A stretch of DNA of 64,000 nt. It comes from Xylaria sp. FL1777 (Eukaryota; Ascomycota; Sordariomycetes; Xylariales; Xylariaceae). This document shows positions 36,785-47,148 of this stretch, piece by piece (the first letter of the stretch is position 1; each line of letters starts with the position of its first letter). The stretch spans positions 1-64,000 of the forward strand of contig MU400731.1 of the NCBI GenBank assembly GCA_022578965.1, read 5' to 3'. Under the pieces are notes generated by a model. It did not search any database, had not been told where the DNA came from, and saw nothing but the letters and a program-made list of their open reading frames with translations. The translations under genes were made by a program, and so were the position numbers.

Positions 36785-37645
36785 ATGAAAATCATTATCA
36801 TAGGTGCCACGGGGTTCGTTGGCGGTGCGGTGGTGAAGCAAGCCATCAGAAGCAACAAGATCAGCCACATCTTCCTCTTAGCTCGCGAGCGACTTCCGGA
36901 TGACATTGAAAACAATGCGAAGATCACAGTTATATTGCACCCTCATTTCTCTCAATACCCAGACCGCATGCTCCTGCAAATAGTAGGTGCTCAGGCATGT
37001 ATCTGGTGAGTCGATAGCGCAGCCTATCATTCATGCATATTGATTTGCATCTTCGGCCACTGACTAGACTGAAAGGGCTCTCGGAGGTCATGCATATCAG
37101 TTCACCGAACTATCCACTGCGAGGAGGGTATCTATAGACTACCCGATAGCAGCAGCGAACGGCTTCATTGACGTCCTTGCTGCTCGGCTACCCACTGACC
37201 AACCTTTTCGATTTGTCTTCGTCAGTGCATGTAGGGCAGTGTGGGACGAGGATAAATTTCACCTGTTCATGAGAAACACTAGACGCATAAAGGTAAGACG
37301 GATTCTTTTGTTCCGGCAGCACCTTGTGAACTGAATGTTCCCCTAGTACAAGGCTATGAGGGTGCTAACAATACGGCTACCTAGGGTAAAGCTGAAAGGA
37401 AATTATTCCAATTGGAAGAGGCAAATCCAGAAATGTTTGACGTCCGAATCGTTCGTCCTGCTAGAATCATAAAGAGGAAAGGAGGTCGCTTGTGGTCTAA
37501 GTTAGTGAAACTGTTAGGCCTCATGCCCGTGGATGATGTAGCTCAGGCCCTCATACGAATCGCTACCGATAACTTCCCGTACGACAAAATATTTGAGGTG
37601 GCCGCATTGCGTCACATCGGGGGGCCAAGCTATCAGCAGCATTGA
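36785..37645 (+). CDS. NAD(P)-binding Rossmann-fold protein (epimerase/NmrA-like)
   Basis: Exons are 36785-37005, 37076-37292 and 37385-37645, joined in frame to 232 aa. Introns (70 and 92 nt) begin GTGAGT and GTAAGA; the second has CTAAC before its AG. The N-terminus MKIIIIGATGFVGGAVVKQ carries the GxxGxxG nucleotide-binding loop of the extended/atypical SDR fold, followed by an HIFLLAR strand. The middle has RFVFVSACRAVW and the C-terminal part VRIVRPARII and PVDDVAQALIRIA, as in small fungal nucleoside-diphosphate-sugar epimerase-like proteins related to HTATIP2/YwnB. The usual Tyr-x3-Lys pair is not obvious, so it may bind cofactor without classic dehydrogenase chemistry. The physiological role is unknown. 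Confidence 0.82.
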
Positions 37646-39189
37646 CTTCTATCACTCGTCGAAGGCCTAACCTGAATATTTAAGTTACAGGATAACCAGT
37701 ATAGAATTATACAGCGAAAGCGCTCTAGCGACTTAATGAAGACATGAGCGATTGCATTTATGGACAAAGATCCAAACCCCCCAATGAGCAATGGTAGATA
37801 CAATTGTGCCTCAAATAATCGGTCATACTTATAATATATTATGCTATATGCATATTTTATTAAAGGTTAATAGGCCCTGAACCACAACGCCATCTTTTTT
37901 TACCTTGTTAAAAGTGTTAAGTATAGACAGCTTTAAAGTCTGGTTCAGTTATCATTCAAAAGTCTTCATGTAATATCAAAAGCAACCCTGAACACTCGAC
38001 ATGAAGAGCTGTGCCAACTCGCTGTGACAGTTGGGTGGTCACCATGGCTGCGGTACTGGCCACCCTCAGGAGCCGCCAGACATCTCTACCTAGAGACGCG
38101 GTGACCGCGTCTCAACACCTTGATAGTACAGACAATCAATACAGTCAATTTAACAGCCATTGCTTATTTCTGACAACAATTAGGTGGGTTGCTTTGTAAC
38201 TAGGGCGTAATTTAATGTAGGCTCGAATTGGTATCATGAATGATACATAATAGTGTCGATCAGTGACGCAGACTGACGAGTATGGTCTACTTTGCGATGA
38301 GTAATTTCTTAACCGCGTCGGCAAAGCTACTGATGCGAGAAACGAAGCCACGTATCCGTTGCTGCATCTTATTTTACTACGTCGATCGGGGCAAATCGAC
38401 ATTTTCGTAGCATTGTGTGCACTGACTTTGGAACAGGCTGCATCTAGCACTTCACAATCTCCCAATCAAATTGGACGATTCATGCAATATTCCCCAGCCT
38501 GCATCGCAATAATTATTCGGTGAAGGTCTTCATGGTCAAGCAAGGTCCTCCAGCCGGCTTGGCCATCACGACCGATCTCCTATAAAGTCGGTCGCTCAAG
38601 ACACGCAGGCTTCCACACGAATTTCTTTTTCTTGACCCCCCGCAATCCTTAAGACCACCGTCACAAGGGACTGCAACACAGGATTACAGAAGCTTGGAGA
38701 TAGTTCAATTGACGATAATTAACTAGGGCTTCAAGTGGCCTATGATCTAGAAATCTCCTCCTCTGCCAGGCGGCGATTTCTCGCTCCTTTTATATTCAGA
38801 ATAGCCTCGCACAAGGCTTCCTAATTCGGCCAGCAATCTGTCAGCAATCTTCTAGGATTCTATTTCTCCGTTGACCTGTCTCAACACCGCGGGGGGCTGC
38901 AGGAGCCAAGTCGATCGCGAGGGCTAGATTGCTTATATATACCGAATCGCAGGGAGGAGTTATCATTAGTTATTGTGCCAAGCCCTGTAGGTCTCGAACA
39001 GACCCGTGATCGTGATCAGTTTCTCCGATCCTCGGTATCAACTAAGGTACACCGGTATTACTGCGATTCCACTACCTCTGTCAGCGACAACATATATCAA
39101 CCCTCCTCTGACTTTGGGTTTACCATAATGCACATCTCAGCCCTTTAGCTTCAGCTCGTCCTCTATTATCGTACGATCAACTTGAAACG
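37646..39189. other. Intergenic region, 1.5 kb
   Basis: No gene is supported. A TTATATATA element near 38932 lies about 250 bp upstream of the DUF3472 start and may be its TATA region. The open frame at 38145-38465 on the minus strand has no recognisable content. Confidence 0.45.
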
Positions 39190-40374
39190 ATGCTACTATC
39201 AATGATAGCTTTGGCTGGCAACGCCTTCCTCACTACAGTACCACCCGGCGCTACCGAGGTCATCAACAAGAATGGCCTGGCCAACTGGATGAATCCAAAC
39301 ACAGTTTGCAGTGTTTATTTTCGCGTTGCATCCGCAGCCCAGATATCTGTCGGGTTGAAGGGATACTTGGCGGACAATAGCACGAGCACTGTCAGAGTCA
39401 CCATCAATGAGACGCCATTTACAATCCAACTCACAGGCACTACTCCCCAAACCTACCCCGTTGGCACCGTCATGGTCCCTGCCGCTGGCTACGTGACCGT
39501 GGCCTTGCAGGGGATTTCTAAGTCCGGTGGGGTTTTCGGCAATGTATCAGACTTGAGCGTGACCACCACCGCCGCACTCACCTTCGCAAATGACCCAGCG
39601 AATTACTACTGGTCGCGTCGCGGTCCATCCGTTTATATGTTCTACAAAGTCCCAGCCAACTCCGAGTACTTCTACAACGAAGTAACCGTTCCCGAGGGCG
39701 CCGATGCCATTGGCTCGTACTTCATGGTGGCGGGCTTTACCAGTGGATACTCTGGAATCCAAGTCAACAGTGCGACTGAGCGAAGGGTACTCTTCTCCGT
39801 TTGGGACGCAGATGATGGCCAGAAGACGACACTTGTGAGCAAGGGCGCGGACGTCGTTACCCGCACATTTGGTGGTGAGGGCACGGGAGGTCAGGCGTAC
39901 CTCGTATTCAACTGGAAAGCCGGTACAACCTACAAGTTCGCCACACGTATTCGCCCCGAAACCAGCACTGGAAGTACCCTGTTCTCTGTGTGGATCATCA
40001 CTCCAGAGACGGACACGTCAAATTGGCGCTATATCGCGACTTGGAAGCGTCCTGCTACTACGACGTATCAGTCTGGCGTTTACTCCTTCCTGGAGAATTT
40101 TGTGGCTAATAATGGTTACGTTGGTCGTCGTGTGCAATACGGCAACCAGTGGGCACAGAACACGAACGGTACCTTGACTGAGATCACCACTGGTCACTAC
40201 GCAGCTGATGCGACAGCGAACAACGCTCAGCGGATGGATTATGCTGGCGGCCTGCAAAACGGACAGTTCTGGCTCCGTAATTGCGGCTTCTTCGCAGATT
40301 ATGTGCCACCCAACCAGTATTTCACGCGTCCTCCCACTGGCAGACGACCATGGGCGGTCGCGCCGACCAATTAA
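39190..40374 (+). CDS. Secreted DUF3472-domain protein
   Basis: This intronless gene encodes 394 aa. The N-terminus MLLSMIALAGNAFLT is a short signal-peptide-like segment. Residues about 20-125 form a beta-rich N-terminal domain (PPGATEVINKNGLANW...), resembling the DUF5077 domain that often precedes DUF3472. Residues about 135-330 match the DUF3472 pattern: YYWSRRGPSVYMFYKVP, YFYNEVTVPEG, SYFMVAGFTSGYSGIQ, VLFSVWDADDG, then GQAYLVFNWKAGTTYKF. The end, GFFADYVPP, is also typical. DUF3472 is common in bacterial secreted proteins and scattered in fungi; its activity is unknown, though carbohydrate-related contexts are frequent. No membrane anchor is seen. The frame is intact. Domain names are from recalled family features. 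Confidence 0.85.
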   Translation: MLLSMIALAGNAFLTTVPPGATEVINKNGLANWMNPNTVCSVYFRVASAAQISVGLKGYLADNSTSTVRVTINETPFTIQLTGTTPQTYPVGTVMVPAAGYVTVALQGISKSGGVFGNVSDLSVTTTAALTFANDPANYYWSRRGPSVYMFYKVPANSEYFYNEVTVPEGADAIGSYFMVAGFTSGYSGIQVNSATERRVLFSVWDADDGQKTTLVSKGADVVTRTFGGEGTGGQAYLVFNWKAGTTYKFATRIRPETSTGSTLFSVWIITPETDTSNWRYIATWKRPATTTYQSGVYSFLENFVANNGYVGRRVQYGNQWAQNTNGTLTEITTGHYAADATANNAQRMDYAGGLQNGQFWLRNCGFFADYVPPNQYFTRPPTGRRPWAVAPTN

Positions 40375-40858
40375 AGACCCTTACATTTCAGAGATCTCTG
40401 TCGGCCTTAACTCTATTCTGATTGCTATTGGTTATACACGTATAGACGGGGTCCATAGAAGACTAGCTTATGTAAGCCAGGGACCCTGCAGCATAAAATG
40501 CTACTGGACCCAGCCAGCTGGCTTGCCTAGTCTCTCGAGAATACATCACCCTTTTGCACAGACCAAATCTCATAGTCTTAGATATTCCTTATAGAGAATA
40601 CAAACCTACACCCTCGGCAGGCGTATCGTCTGATGCAGAAACTATTAGCACCCTAGCTGGCTCCTGTTGAGATATTGTTAATGTTAAGCAAAGTTTGCTT
40701 TATTTCTAGAAGGTCTACTAGTAAATTAAATAGTAAATACCCGAAGTTAGAACTAATTTAGCTTACCTCTAATGTTGCGATATCTGCTAACATATTTTTC
40801 CATTCTGACACTTCTGAACTTCTAATTGACTGGCTTGCTTATTTTGACAGGACCGTAC

Positions 40859-41247
40859 ACCAGTTCTTGCTAGTGATTTCATTAGTACTGACTTCTTTAA
40901 TCCTTTCATTTTTCTTCCAAGCGCTTAATTTGCTAGCGGGGGGTTGGTCTTATGGCCAGCTAGTTGCTGCTCTAATTTGGGCGCCATTGGGACTAAAGCT
41001 CGCCTATTATACTTTCTGTAAGGTATATTCTTACATAGAAACTAGAACTTTACTAACCTTAATAGTCGGCGTTGAAAAGGGCGTTGAAAATCGCATTGGG
41101 GGACAGTTTCAAGTACAAGGCAAACACGATATAGTCCCACTCGCTACGCAAACAGAAAAGACACGCCCGATGAAAAATGCAGCGCAGTATGTTTCTGTCA
41201 CTGATCTGAGAAGTGAATCAGAAATTTCGCCAGATGGTTGGTACTAG
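40859..41247 (+). pseudogene. C-terminal fragment of a fungal integral membrane protein
   Basis: An open stretch of about 125 codons follows a possible intron acceptor (TTTTGACAG, ending near 40851). It encodes two hydrophobic segments, VISLVLTSLILSFFFQALNLL and QLVAALIWAPLGLKLAYY, around GGWSYGQLVA, then a polar tail ending SPDGWY. The GGW-(T/S)-x-GQ-x-(I/V)-A-x-x-x-W-x-P pattern recalls the end of a family of fungal multi-pass hypothetical proteins. No upstream exons with coding character or in-frame ATG were found: 40600-40850 is AT-rich with stops. It is best seen as a gene remnant, but a missed spliced gene is possible. Confidence 0.35.
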
Positions 41248-44200
41248 TAGCCGAAATACGCCGACGCCCAGTCACATATTTATCATTCGCGTTGAAAGTC
41301 TTCATCATATTACTCTCCCATACCCCAAGAACACTAAAATCCGTCGTACACAAGTTACAGTATAGCATAGGAACCACAAGTCAAGAAATGGAAACGGTTT
41401 TGAGGACTACAGCAATCAAGTATAGCATATCCCATAAGAACACAAGACTTTATTTTGTTATTTCCACGTGTTCTGCAAATTTCCCCCGGGGCTTCATGCT
41501 AATTAAGGAGTTTTACCGGGTTAGAAAAGGGGGTTAAGGGATAAACGCCCCGCTGATAATCGATTGTAATAAGCCGCCATTGACACTACAATGAAACAGC
41601 GCGACGTGTGTAGTTATTAAAGGACCAAACGTGCTCATTATAGTACAAGAATAAGATCGCAACTTCCGAGTCCTATACATCCTGTCTCTTGTCCGAGAGT
41701 CCGGGATAATCGGGTGGACTGGCTCGAATAGCTGGTCTGTAGACAGGCCGTCTGCCTCCAAGAACGGGAACGCCGTGAACACTTGTGCCATGATTTGATT
41801 AGAAAGAGCCGAGGTCATCAAAATAAATGATGGATAGACGCGGGGGCAAGAGGCAAGAAGCAGGGAAATCGGTAATCTGGTAGGGTGATGGCATGGTTCT
41901 TTTATAATTGTAGGAGCGGCCTCGAAATCCTCATAAGCCTCGACAGCGGCTCTTCATAACTTCCTTTACCCCTAGAACGGCGGCCCAATCCCTATCGAGA
42001 GGCCCCCTTTCCGAGTCAGCCCCGTCTCAGGGAATTCTCTCGACAGCCAATAGTACACATCGCCTAAGCGACACAAGTTCAGTACAAGTTATAGAACCTC
42101 TGCGGAGTGGACAAACAGTAAGCCCCCGTAACGACCGTTGTTAGGACAGGCTTGAAGAGGGGCTTCGAGGACTACGCCTCGAGCGACGATCTAATGCAGC
42201 CCATTCTTGATTCATTCTGGAGGCTATCTCGGTGGTTAAGCGCTGAGCTCGGGTCCTGTACATCATCTAGCTGCATAGTCAGCCATCCGGCGATGACGAC
42301 GGTGACATTTCGACACCCAAGGACGCCGCTTATAAAGCTCACTGACTGGGGCTGGCACAAACATATTACATCGTACGAATCAAGCCTTGACAGAAGTCGA
42401 TAGCAACTCTTGGTGCCAGGCTCACGAGCCCTGATGATGCTTGACATTGCGGTCACAGGGCGGGGTTCGTGTCCAGGCAAGCGAGTACGGTGGTCCGTAA
42501 CTAGACATCGGTAGAGGAGCTATAAGGATGGTTGTCGATGTCACTTTACTGCTCGGGTGGAAACTTAAATCCGCATGAGAATGGAGGAGCCGGAATGGAG
42601 ACCAGTTACGCACTTCCCTTTCGACTTTACTACCGCTATATCTCATGAGCTACTTACTAATTGTACGAGTACACTGTGCACCTTTGCTTGATTTAGAGCC
42701 GCAAATTTTCACTTGAAGAACCAAATTGCATAGACGGGTTGATAAATCAGTGAGCAAGAAGTCGTGGGCGTCGTCTAGTACCGATAATTACTCATCTATC
42801 GTACCTCTCAATGACTGCGGTGAGGATATATCTAGGCAGAATCAGACAGAGGCTGTGTCTCTTAGGCCAACCCCTAGCCTTTAAAGGTAGACCGAGCCAA
42901 GTAGCACTGCCTCAGTTTCAATCACACTGTGATCAATCAATATATTGGTAATGGATTGAGCCAGATGGCATTATAAGCGTGTCTCTTTCGACACTTGACC
43001 TCTGCCGTAATTCTTTCTAGTAACCAGTATCAAGCGTCGATTGGTCATGATTTTCAGGATTTGACTTTTACGGTAAGAGCAGGCTATAGCTACTCGATAA
43101 AAGAACCAGCATTCTTGAACCTCTACAGCTGAGAAAGAGAAAGTTCCCATCACTAAAGGGTAGATTTGATTTGAAGCTAAGCGTATCTAATAAGTGGTTA
43201 TACAACGAAAATTGGACTTGCCTGTACTATCTAGAGACTTTCATATATCAGGCATGACGAAAATTATATGCGGCTGTCAGCCCCCTTAATGAAGTGGCGC
43301 ATCTACCATCTGACAGTTGATGTCATTTTGGACTACACGTCTCAACCTGTCAATCGTAAGATAGACGGGAAATCCTAATGGGCGTGAGTGTTACACAAGA
43401 GCCGATCTGCTCCGGCATATGACCGACGTGATAGTAGCGTTTTTGCTTCCTGCCAATACTTGACATTCGCCTTATTCTCGTGACTGAGATAGTGTCCTCT
43501 ACTAGGCTCATGGCTGAGCACAAATTTGAGCCCCGGTCAGATACGGCGTATCTGGCATCGCCGGACTCGCCTGGGTAATGGAAACCGGAAAACCCCGGCG
43601 GGGACAATACCGGTAGTATAAAGTGTCAAGTTGAAGAGACATGCCTAATTGGGCAATGATCTAGAAGCATTCCATCCTAGCTATTCTTTGTTCTACGCGA
43701 AGCGACTTTACGAGGTGGGTCTTGGAACTACGCAAGCCGGTCGTACAGGTGACTGGAATCCTGCTGCAATGCGCAATGGTCACCGTGACATCGTTTCTCA
43801 CTATCATACCGTCATGGATTGTTATCATGGATCGCTGAATTGGGAAATTGTCCTATCTAGCAGACTACCATGTTGTGCCAAGGATGTCGAATTGCACTTT
43901 GAGGCAATGCAGCAGATAAACGCCTCAAGAGAGGCATTTTACTAGGTAAGAATGCTAGGCTTGCCACCCCAGTCGGGCGGGCGTTGATAGACAATAGCAT
44001 GTTTGGGGGGCAGTGTAAAAGTCACACGATCGACAACAGGATGGGGCTTCCAGGAGAGCCTTAGTCAGAAGCTTAGTCTGAGTAGTCTGGCACTACTGCA
44101 GATAGAATGTACCCTGAGAATGTCTCCAGGCTCGGACGAAAGAGAACCTTTGTGGAAAGCTTTATCCATCTGGACCATAGGTTTTTGAACCAGCAACAGA

Positions 44201-45326
44201 GATGATGACACCTACTTTTCCCATTGCCATGTCAGATTACCGACCCGATACTGCCCGATCGAAAAGAGGTTTTTTTTCTTTTACGGCAATAAAAGAAATA
44301 AGAAAGAAAGCTGAAGACACTGAGCTAACTGACTTTCGGTATTGATCGCCAAGACCGGGAAATCGGCACAACCAATTGGGATTGGCGGGGGTCTTGGTGC
44401 CGGAAGGATGCGATGCCCACAATGGGTTGTCAATACGCGGTATACACGTATGGGCAACTCTGATCCCGCCCAATTTCATTGTTGCCGCTTGGGTGTAACA
44501 TTGCCTGGTTTTGTTAGCGGTGAGCAGCTGTGGTCGTCAGGCATACATATGGGTGGACAAGTAGGTAAGTAAGTAGAGCTGACGGCCAATCCAATGTGCA
44601 AAATTAAGTAAGCTGATAATATCTTGGTAGGCATACTAAGTACCTACTGAGCCTAACAGGTGACCATCAGCTGTCGCGCCGTAATTTGTATGAGGAGTTA
44701 GATAAGTAGGTACTGAAGGTACAGTAGGTATATTCTGTTGAAGGGGAAGGCGCGTCAGCAATGGTTTTGCTAGTTCTCCTCATCAAGCCCCTGCACGGAC
44801 CGCACTAGTGTCAGCAGCGTCATGGATGAAGCTGCAGCCGGTACCTCTGCTTCAGGCCAATGTGGTCCCACTCTGGGGTATTGCGGTGGATCTCCACAGC
44901 GGCTGTGCCCCATTCCGTTACATCACAGCAGTGGATTGGTGCGGTGGTACACGTTGATACGAAGCTCTAAACCTGAAGCTGTAGCAGAATCATGTACTGG
45001 TGCTAGGGTGTGCGACGAGCTGCAGCAGGTGTAGCTTCGGTATGGTCTAACCTACTAAGTACCCAATGAGTACAGCATTCCAGGTGGCATTTCCAACGCA
45101 AATACAAATAGAAAACGACGCCCCCCCCGTCCCCCCTCATTCTTTGTTACAGTATTCCCCGTCATCAGATCATGGTTCCAAACTAGTGTACGCACCCGAT
45201 CTCATACTGTAACTACAGAGTCTCTCTTTACTCGAACAACTCCTCGGGCAATCAATTCATCACTCAATCAACCAACTGATTCATACCGCCAGGCTGGCCG
45301 CTGATAGCTTGACCCCACTGATCCGT
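41248..45326. other. Gene-poor region, 4.1 kb
   Basis: Only short unsupported open frames occur (for example 41534-41821 minus and 43649-43945 plus), without domains, splice signals or good starts. Several GTAGGTA/AAGTACCTAC half-motifs lie at 44558-44730. Just before the stomatin gene are a C-run (CGCCCCCCCCGTCCCCCC, near 45120) and pyrimidine-rich sequence typical of fungal promoters. Confidence 0.45.
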
Positions 45327-46518
45327 ATGGACTCGCATACCGAGAGCAGCACAATGTCGACCACCGCCGCAGGAAAGACCGCCGACAAGGGCCAGACGAA
45401 CGGCACCTCATCCAACGCCGCCGTGTTCCGTCCACAGGCCGCCATGACCGTCGAGCCTCCGCGCCAGGAGGATTTGCAGCAGAGCTATGCCAGCATCGTC
45501 GACAACAAGGCCAGCCCCGACAACTGGTACGGCTCCATGATCAATGGCCTTGGCGCCTGTATTGGCACGCTCGGTGCCGTCCCTTGCTGTATCTGCTGCC
45601 CCAACCCCTACAAGCAGGTCCACCAAGGCAACGTCGGTCTCGTTACCAAGTTCGGCAAGTTCTACAAGGCTGTCGATCCCGGTCTTGTCAAGATCAACCC
45701 CCTCAGCGAACGTCTTATCCAGGTCGATGTCAAGATTCAAGTCGTTGGTATGTTCCGGTCCCGCCTACCTTACCTTTGACTCACAAAACAGTCGCCAGTC
45801 GCTTCCGGCATCTGTTTGGTTTTTGCGATGTCGGCTAACAATACAATTCACAGAGGTCCCCAGGCAAGTCTGTATGACCAAGGACAACGTTACCGTCGAC
45901 CTTACCTCCGTTATCTACTACCACGTCACAAGGCCCCACAAGGTCGCCTTTGGTATCCAGAACGTGAAGCAGGCTCTTGTTGAGCGCACACAGACGACAC
46001 TACGCCACGTGGTTGGTGCGCGTGTTCTGCAGGACGTCATCGAACGCCGAGAGGAGATTGCACAGAGTATCGGGGAGATCATTGAGGATGTGGCCTTGGG
46101 CTGGGGTGTTCAGGTCGAGAGTATGCTCGTCAAGGACATCGTCTTCAGCGCGGAGCTGCAAGGCTCGCTGTCCATGGCCGCCCAGAGCAAGCGTATCGGT
46201 GAGAGCAAGATCATTGCCGCCAAGGCCGAGGTCGAGAGCGCCAAGCTCATGCGCCAGGCCGCCGACATCCTGAGCTCTGCGCCCGCCATGCAGATCCGAT
46301 ACCTCGAGGCCATGCAGACCATGGCCAAGTCGGCCAACTCTAAGGTCATCTTCCTTCCCGCTGCTAACCAGACCATGCCTGGCCCTTCGGCCTTCAATGC
46401 TGCCCTGGCCGACCCAGGCAAGAACTTTGCCGAGTCTGGTGGCGAAACTGCCGACTTCGGTTCCACCGATGGAGGCTTCCAACAGGCCCTGAATGCTCGA
46501 ATCATCGAGAACATCTAA
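45327..46518 (+). CDS. Stomatin-family SPFH/Band 7 protein (StoA-like)
   Basis: Exons are 45327-45747 and 45854-46518. The single 106-nt intron runs from GTATGT through GCTAAC to CACAG. The product is 361 aa, or 352 aa if translation starts at the second in-frame ATG (45354), which has A at -3 and may be the real start. Disordered residues 1-80 are followed by a short hydrophobic, Cys-rich hairpin (GACIGTLGAVPCCICCPNPY), likely membrane-embedded and palmitoylated. The SPFH domain follows: NVGLVTKFGKF, VDVKIQVVEVPRQ, TKDNVTVDLTSVIYY, ERREEIAQSIGEIIEDVALGWGV and the VKDIVF strand. A C-terminal helical oligomerisation region contains SMAAQSKRIGESKIIAAKAEVESAKLMRQAADIL. Stomatins scaffold membrane microdomains; Aspergillus StoA acts in hyphal polarity. 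Strong housekeeping-type gene with no anomalies. Confidence 0.9.
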
Positions 46519-47148
46519 TATTCCCCAATGGACAACCTTGTCATATGATCTTTCTATTCACATTCCTTCTGAACCCAAAAAAATATCGAGGGAAAACGCT
46601 ATTATATTGGTTGAAGGTTGTTGAGCTTTGCTCGTGGTTTAAAGATTCTCCTTTTTTTTTTAGTACTGGGCTTATTGGGGGGATCTGATCGGATTGAAAT
46701 ACCCCTGTTTTTATTGCACTCACGGATACCCATACCTTGCTTCATGGATACCCAACATCGTTCGTTAGCGGAGAAAGTGAAGGATGACGAAGAAATGCTA
46801 TTCGGGCTCTCACGTTACTGTACTTTATGCTCCAACGCCATAACATAATGAACATGTATGAAACCTGCCTCGCGTCCCCCCACTGTAGATCTTCCGACTC
46901 GTAATGTGTAATGCACCGCCGGAGCTAAATATATGTTATAACGGCAAGATCAGTTGACCCATCCACTTAAACCGTTATATGCGGGCATCAATATGATAGC
47001 AACAACGCGTTCCTCCAAGCCTTTGGAATCAGACAGATATCGGGTATTGATAGTGATACATCATCCACCTCTCTTCAAAAGATCCTGCTTTTGGCGAAGA
47101 TGATCCTCTGCCTAGTCAGATCATTTATGACTGCCTGTAGTTATCCGC
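46519..47148. other. Convergent intergenic region
   Basis: This is the 3' region shared by the stomatin gene (plus) and SPB4 (minus). It has AT-rich stretches suited to polyadenylation, such as AAAAAAATATC near 46576 and a T9-10 run near 46655. No gene is supported. Confidence 0.5.

Noticed and set aside
41534..41821. 95-codon minus-strand open frame
   Set aside because: No recognisable domain; length is within chance for this composition.
43350..43945. Open frames on both strands (minus 43350-43607, plus 43649-43945)
   Set aside because: No family resemblance, poor starts, no splice context.
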